Positions 42,836 through 47,024 of a stretch of DNA of 47,024 nucleotides are shown in pieces. The notes below the pieces were generated by a model. That model searched no databases, was not told where the DNA came from, and worked only from the letters and a program-made list of their open reading frames with translations. The DNA is from an uncultured Ellagibacter sp. (GTDB lineage Bacteria; Actinomycetota; Coriobacteriia; Coriobacteriales; Eggerthellaceae). The DNA lies in contig CAKUGU010000015.1 of NCBI GenBank assembly GCA_934654815.1, positions 1 to 47,024 of the forward strand, given 5' to 3'. Made by a program: the position numbers and the translations under genes. How positions within the stretch are numbered: the first letter of the stretch is position 1; each line of letters begins with the position of its first letter.

Positions 42836-43027
42836 CTACCTCAACGACCCGAGGGCCGCAATCCCCATCGCGAGCGTCGCCACGATGAAGACGACGCATG
42901 CCACGAGAACGAGCGCGCACCCCGCGGCGCGCATGCCGCCGCCCGCTTGCGCGCGCTTGAGCTCCTCTTTTTCCTTCTTCTCGTCGAACGGGTCGTCAAG
43001 CCAGTCGTACTGCTCGTTTCTCGGCAT
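42836..43027 (-). CDS. Short single-pass membrane protein between lepA and dusB
   Basis: A 63-residue protein I do not recognise. Residues 1-30 are charged (EQYDWLDDPFDEKKEKEELKRAQ) and 33-60 form one hydrophobic helix (CALVLVACVVFIVATLAMGIAAL). It starts 3 nt after lepA and ends 4 nt before dusB, so expression with them is near certain if it is real. Topology is probably N-terminus inside. No Shine-Dalgarno is clear, and coupling to lepA is likely. Confidence 0.7.
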   Translation of the reverse strand: MPRNEQYDWLDDPFDEKKEKEELKRAQAGGGMRAAGCALVLVACVVFIVATLAMGIAALGSLR

Positions 43028-43030
43028 GGG

Positions 43031-44833
<1,803 letters not shown>

Positions 44834-45234
44834 GGCCTGCGTCTGGTCCTTGTCTCTTCAAGCTTCGATTGCGTCTTTTGTGTTCAATGTATCCGTTTGC
44901 GCATGAAAATGCGGGATTTTGCTAAAAACTTCGTGCAATTCACGGAAGCGTTTGCTATTCTATCGCATTGCGTATCCAGCAAGCGATCGCGCGATGGCAA
45001 ACATCGGCGAATCCGCAGACATGGCTGCACGAAGGAAAAGCTTGCGCTGGATGGCCGATTGGCCGGCGAAACAGAGAAAACCCTGCCTGTTTCCTTATGC
45101 GAGACGCACCGCGGTCTGCCCGCTTTTCTTTGTCTCGCTCGTCAATCTTGCCTTCCGGCGTTTCATCTCCCCCTTCGCTTCCGGTCTCGCTCGATACGCG
45201 AGAGAACGTGTACATCGAAGGAAGGAATCCGAAC
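44834..45234. other. Long gap between lepA and rpsT: rpsT leader
   Basis: No plausible gene on either strand. It holds the rpsT promoter candidate and a predicted 5' leader of about 265 nt, with several self-complementary pieces (for example AAACAG ... CTGTTT near 45072-45093). The frame is open upstream of rpsT, but the translation looks random. The lepA promoter must also lie here; TACATT near 44890 is a weak -10 candidate. Confidence 0.4.
44933..44961 (+). promoter_or_regulatory. Candidate rpsT promoter (extended -10)
   Basis: GTGCAA (44933-44938), a 17-bp spacer and TATTCT (44956-44961) preceded by TGC, giving an extended -10. The -35 is poor (3 of 6). It is the best candidate I can see upstream of rpsT. 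Confidence 0.4.
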
Positions 45235-45741
45235 ATGGCCAACATCAAGAGCCAGAAGAAGCGCATCATCACCAACGAGAAGGCCCATCAGCGCAACGTC
45301 GCCTGCAAGTCCGAGCTGAAGACGGCCGTCCGCCGCGTCCGCGAGGCTGTCGCCGCCGGCAACGGCGCCGAGGCTTACGCCGCCGCCCTCTACGCTTCCC
45401 GCCTGCTCGACAAGGCCGCTTCCAAGGGCATCATCCACAAGAACCAGGCCGCGAACCGCAAGTCCGGCGTCATGAAGCTCGCCAACACCATCGTGACCGA
45501 CGCCGATCGCGCCGCTTACGTGAAGCCGGAGCCGAAGAAGCAGGAAGCAACCGGCAACAAGAAGGCCGCCCGCAAGGCCGAGCGCAAGGCCGCCCTCGCC
45601 GCCGCTTCCGCCGAGAAGGCGAAGCGCCGCGAGAAGCAGCTCAAGCAGGAAGCCGAAGCTGCGAAGCGCAAGGCCAAGGAAGCCGAAGAGGCCGCCAAGG
45701 CCGAGGCTGAGGCCGCTGAAGGCGAAGAGGCTGCCGAATAA
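45235..45741 (+). CDS. rpsT: 30S ribosomal protein S20 (bS20) with long C-terminal extension
   Basis: 16S rRNA-binding protein of the 30S body. Residues 1-90 match S20 ([43 protein letters not shown]). The family is normally 85-90 residues, but this protein has 168. Residues 95-168 form a Lys/Ala/Glu-rich segment, basic at first ([14 protein letters not shown]) and acidic at the end ([12 protein letters not shown]), probably one long helix. The ATG has AAGGAAGG upstream. The codon pattern does not change at the junction, and the terminator follows the extended stop, so the extension seems genuine. Confidence 0.95.
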   Translation: MANIKSQKKRIITNEKAHQRNVACKSELKTAVRRVREAVAAGNGAEAYAAALYASRLLDKAASKGIIHKNQAANRKSGVMKLANTIVTDADRAAYVKPEPKKQEATGNKKAARKAERKAALAAASAEKAKRREKQLKQEAEAAKRKAKEAEEAAKAEAEAAEGEEAAE

Positions 45742-45766
45742 CGGCTACTCGCTTTGCGATTCGAAG

Positions 45767-45799
45767 GGCTCCGGGGCTGTATGCCTCGGAGCCTTTTTT
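45767..45799 (+). terminator. Rho-independent terminator of rpsT
   Basis: GGCTCCGGGGC - TGTAT - GCCTCGGAGCC (11 bp with one G-U) followed by six T residues, 25 nt after the rpsT stop. It is the clearest U-tract terminator in the window. Confidence 0.93.
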
Positions 45800-45847
45800 C
45801 GTTGCTCGCCGTTTCCCGCCGTTCAGCGCGCGCCCTGCGTTTCCCTG

Positions 45848-45906
45848 TTGCATATGTGGTTCCATTCCCTATAATGCCTAGTATTTTGACGGGATATATA
45901 GGGAAT
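45848..45906 (+). promoter_or_regulatory. lysR-type gene promoter with a 10-bp inverted repeat
   Basis: TTGCAT (45848-45853), a 16-bp spacer and a perfect TATAAT (45870-45875). A perfect inverted repeat ATTCCCTATA (45864-45873) and TATAGGGAAT (45897-45906) with a 23-nt spacer overlaps the -10 and flanks the start point. LysR-type regulators commonly repress their own gene from such sites, so this is a candidate autoregulatory operator. Confidence 0.65.
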
Positions 45907-45925
45907 AGAAAAGTCGCGAGAAAGA

Positions 45926-46888
45926 ATGCAGATCCAGCAATTGAGATACGTGCTCGCCACGGCCGGATGCAGTTCGCTGCGCGCCGCGGCGCAGAAGCTG
46001 TTCATATCGCAGTCGACGCTTTCCGTCGCCATCAAGGACCTCGAGCAGGAAACGGGCACGGTGATCTTCGAGCGGAACAGCAAGGGCATCTACCTCACCG
46101 ACGAGGGCGCCGAGCTTTTGGGGTACGCGCGTCAGATCGTCGACCAGGTTGATCTCATGACGAGCCAGTACGCGCGCGACCGCGGCAAGGAGGTCCGCTT
46201 CGCCGTGTCGTCCCAGCACTACTCGCTCGTGGTCGAGGCGTTCGGCCGGTTCGTCTCGGCTTTCGACGGCGAGCGCTGCAACTTCTTTCTGAACGAAACT
46301 TCGACCGACGCGATCATCGCCGACGTGCGGGAGCTGCGCAGCGAGTTCGGCGTTCTGTACCTGAGCCACTACAACGACCGCGTGATGAAGCGCGCGCTCG
46401 ACGCCTCCGACCTCGAGTTCCGCCTGCTGTACACCGCGCATCCGCACGTGTTCGTCCGAGCCGGCAGCCCGCTTTCGAAGAAAAGCTCAGTGGCCGTCGA
46501 GGAACTTTCGGATTTGGTGCGCTACGAGCACGAGCAAGGCGCGTCATCCTCGTCGTACTTCAGCGAGGAGCCGCTTTCGGCCATCCCCTGCAAGCGCCGC
46601 GTGCGCTTCAGCGACAACGGGTCGCTCGCGCGCCTGCTCGCCTCCTCCGACGGCTACACCGTCGCCACGGGCGTCTACCCCAACGAGCAGGGGCTCGTAT
46701 CCGTCCCCGTCGCCACTTCCGAGTACATGCAGGTCGGCTACATCGCGCGCAAGGGGGCGAAGCCCACGCGGCTCGGCAAGGCGTTTTTGCGCGAGCTTGC
46801 GCAGGGGATCGCGGCGTGCTCCGACATGATAGAGCCTTCCCGCATCGCTCTCGGGCTTGCGAACAAGAAGGGGGTTGAACAGGAGTAG
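45926..46888 (+). CDS. LysR family transcriptional regulator
   Basis: A 320-residue LysR-type regulator. Residues 1-60 are the winged helix-turn-helix (MQIQQLRYVLATAGCSSLRAAAQKLFISQSTLSVAIKDLEQE) and about 88-300 a substrate-binding fold of the CysB/CbbR type. The effector is unknown. It is flanked by the rpsT terminator and its own terminator, so it is monocistronic, with no divergent partner to hint at its target. The start is ATG at 45926, with GAGAAAGA upstream. Confidence 0.93.
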   Translation: MQIQQLRYVLATAGCSSLRAAAQKLFISQSTLSVAIKDLEQETGTVIFERNSKGIYLTDEGAELLGYARQIVDQVDLMTSQYARDRGKEVRFAVSSQHYSLVVEAFGRFVSAFDGERCNFFLNETSTDAIIADVRELRSEFGVLYLSHYNDRVMKRALDASDLEFRLLYTAHPHVFVRAGSPLSKKSSVAVEELSDLVRYEHEQGASSSSYFSEEPLSAIPCKRRVRFSDNGSLARLLASSDGYTVATGVYPNEQGLVSVPVATSEYMQVGYIARKGAKPTRLGKAFLRELAQGIAACSDMIEPSRIALGLANKKGVEQE

Positions 46889-46909
46889 CTCCCGTTCAAC
46901 CCCCTTCTT
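46865..46909. terminator. Bidirectional terminator at the end of the LysR gene
   Basis: A perfect 16-bp stem (46865-46880 with 46894-46909, core GGGGGTTGAAC) whose 13-nt loop contains the TAG stop of the LysR gene. CTCGG follows on the plus strand and GTTCGC on the minus strand. It could also serve a convergent gene entering from the right. Confidence 0.75.
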
Positions 46910-46966
46910 CTCGGTAAACGATTCCTTTCTTGCGCACGAGCCGACGCACGTTTGTCACCCGCCCTC

Positions 46967-47023
46967 CTACCCTCGCGGGCGCGTGCGGTTACGATACTTC
47001 GCAAGTCCCGCGAGAGCCTCATC
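46967..47023 (-). CDS. Possible C-terminal end of a gene entering from the right edge
   Basis: On the minus strand a frame open at the window edge encodes DEALAGLAKYRNRTRPRG and then TAG (46969-46967). The composition is protein-like and the symmetrical terminator downstream would suit a convergent gene, but 18 residues are too few to identify it. Confidence 0.3.
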   Translation of the reverse strand, partial: DEALAGLAKYRNRTRPRG

Positions 47024-47024
47024 C

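Noticed and set aside
44968..45234. N-terminal extension of S20 from an upstream in-frame ATG
   Set aside because: The canonical S20 start [10 protein letters not shown] has AAGGAAGG upstream at 45235, and the preceding translation has no similarity to S20.
46738..47022. 94-codon minus-strand frame at the right edge
   Set aside because: It runs antisense through the LysR gene and its terminator with an Arg-rich translation; the alternative frame ending at 46967 is the more protein-like candidate.

Overview
The window is GC-rich bacterial chromosome, densely coded with housekeeping genes. The gene set (RNase Y, RNase J, SpoVS, HrcA/CIRCE, a TIGR03905-type TSCPD protein, a short MetH with a separate activation protein) and the high GC fit the class Coriobacteriia (Actinomycetota), possibly Eggerthellaceae. 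This is inferred from remembered family distributions; there is no rRNA here to confirm it. I see no tRNA, rRNA, CRISPR array, insertion sequence or prophage.

Layout. (1) 135-1442, minus: nrdR, dut and a small membrane protein, with a candidate NrdR box upstream. (2) 1566-2671: lexA and a divergent 113-aa tail-anchored protein share an intergenic region carrying two perfect LexA boxes. (3) 2693-15647, minus: hflX, dapF, miaA, miaB, spoVS; then a GHKL ATPase and rny; recX-recA under a promoter whose spacer is a LexA operator; a pgsA-cinA fusion, rimO and yajQ. (4) 15666-26022, minus: rodZ-like, ftsK, rnj, dapA, dapB, pnp, rpsO. (5) 26197-31878, minus: a TSCPD protein, recO, a zinc-ribbon/PASTA membrane protein, era, dgkA, ybeY, phoH. 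(6) 31950-36115, plus: metF, a MetH-activation protein and metH. (7) 36237-44833, minus: mtaB, rsmE, dnaJ, hrcA (CIRCE), hemW, dusB, a 63-aa membrane protein, lepA. (8) 45235-46888, plus: rpsT with a long extension and a LysR regulator; a convergent gene may enter from the right edge.

Read on the minus strand, the window joins two blocks that Bacillus subtilis also keeps in similar order: lepA-hemW-hrcA-dnaJ-rsmE-mtaB-phoH-ybeY-dgkA-era-recO, and rpsO-pnp-dapA-rnj-ftsK-rodZ-pgsA-cinA-recA-rny-spoVS-miaB-miaA-hflX-lexA. Deviations from that order are the most informative points. A GHKL ATPase sits where B. subtilis has ymdB, an unrelated tail-anchored protein sits where it has the SOS division inhibitor yneA, pgsA and cinA are fused, and a methionine cassette on the opposite strand interrupts mtaB-phoH.

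Functional themes are DNA damage response (lexA, recA, recX, recO and the 113-aa protein), RNA turnover (rny, rnj, pnp, ybeY), tRNA/ribosome modification (miaA, miaB, mtaB, rimO, rsmE, dusB), ribosome GTPases (era, hflX, lepA), lysine/diaminopimelate synthesis (dapA, dapB, dapF), and B12-dependent methionine synthesis. Many gene junctions overlap by 1-4 nt, and several operon ends carry strong GC-rich stem-loops without a U-tract.
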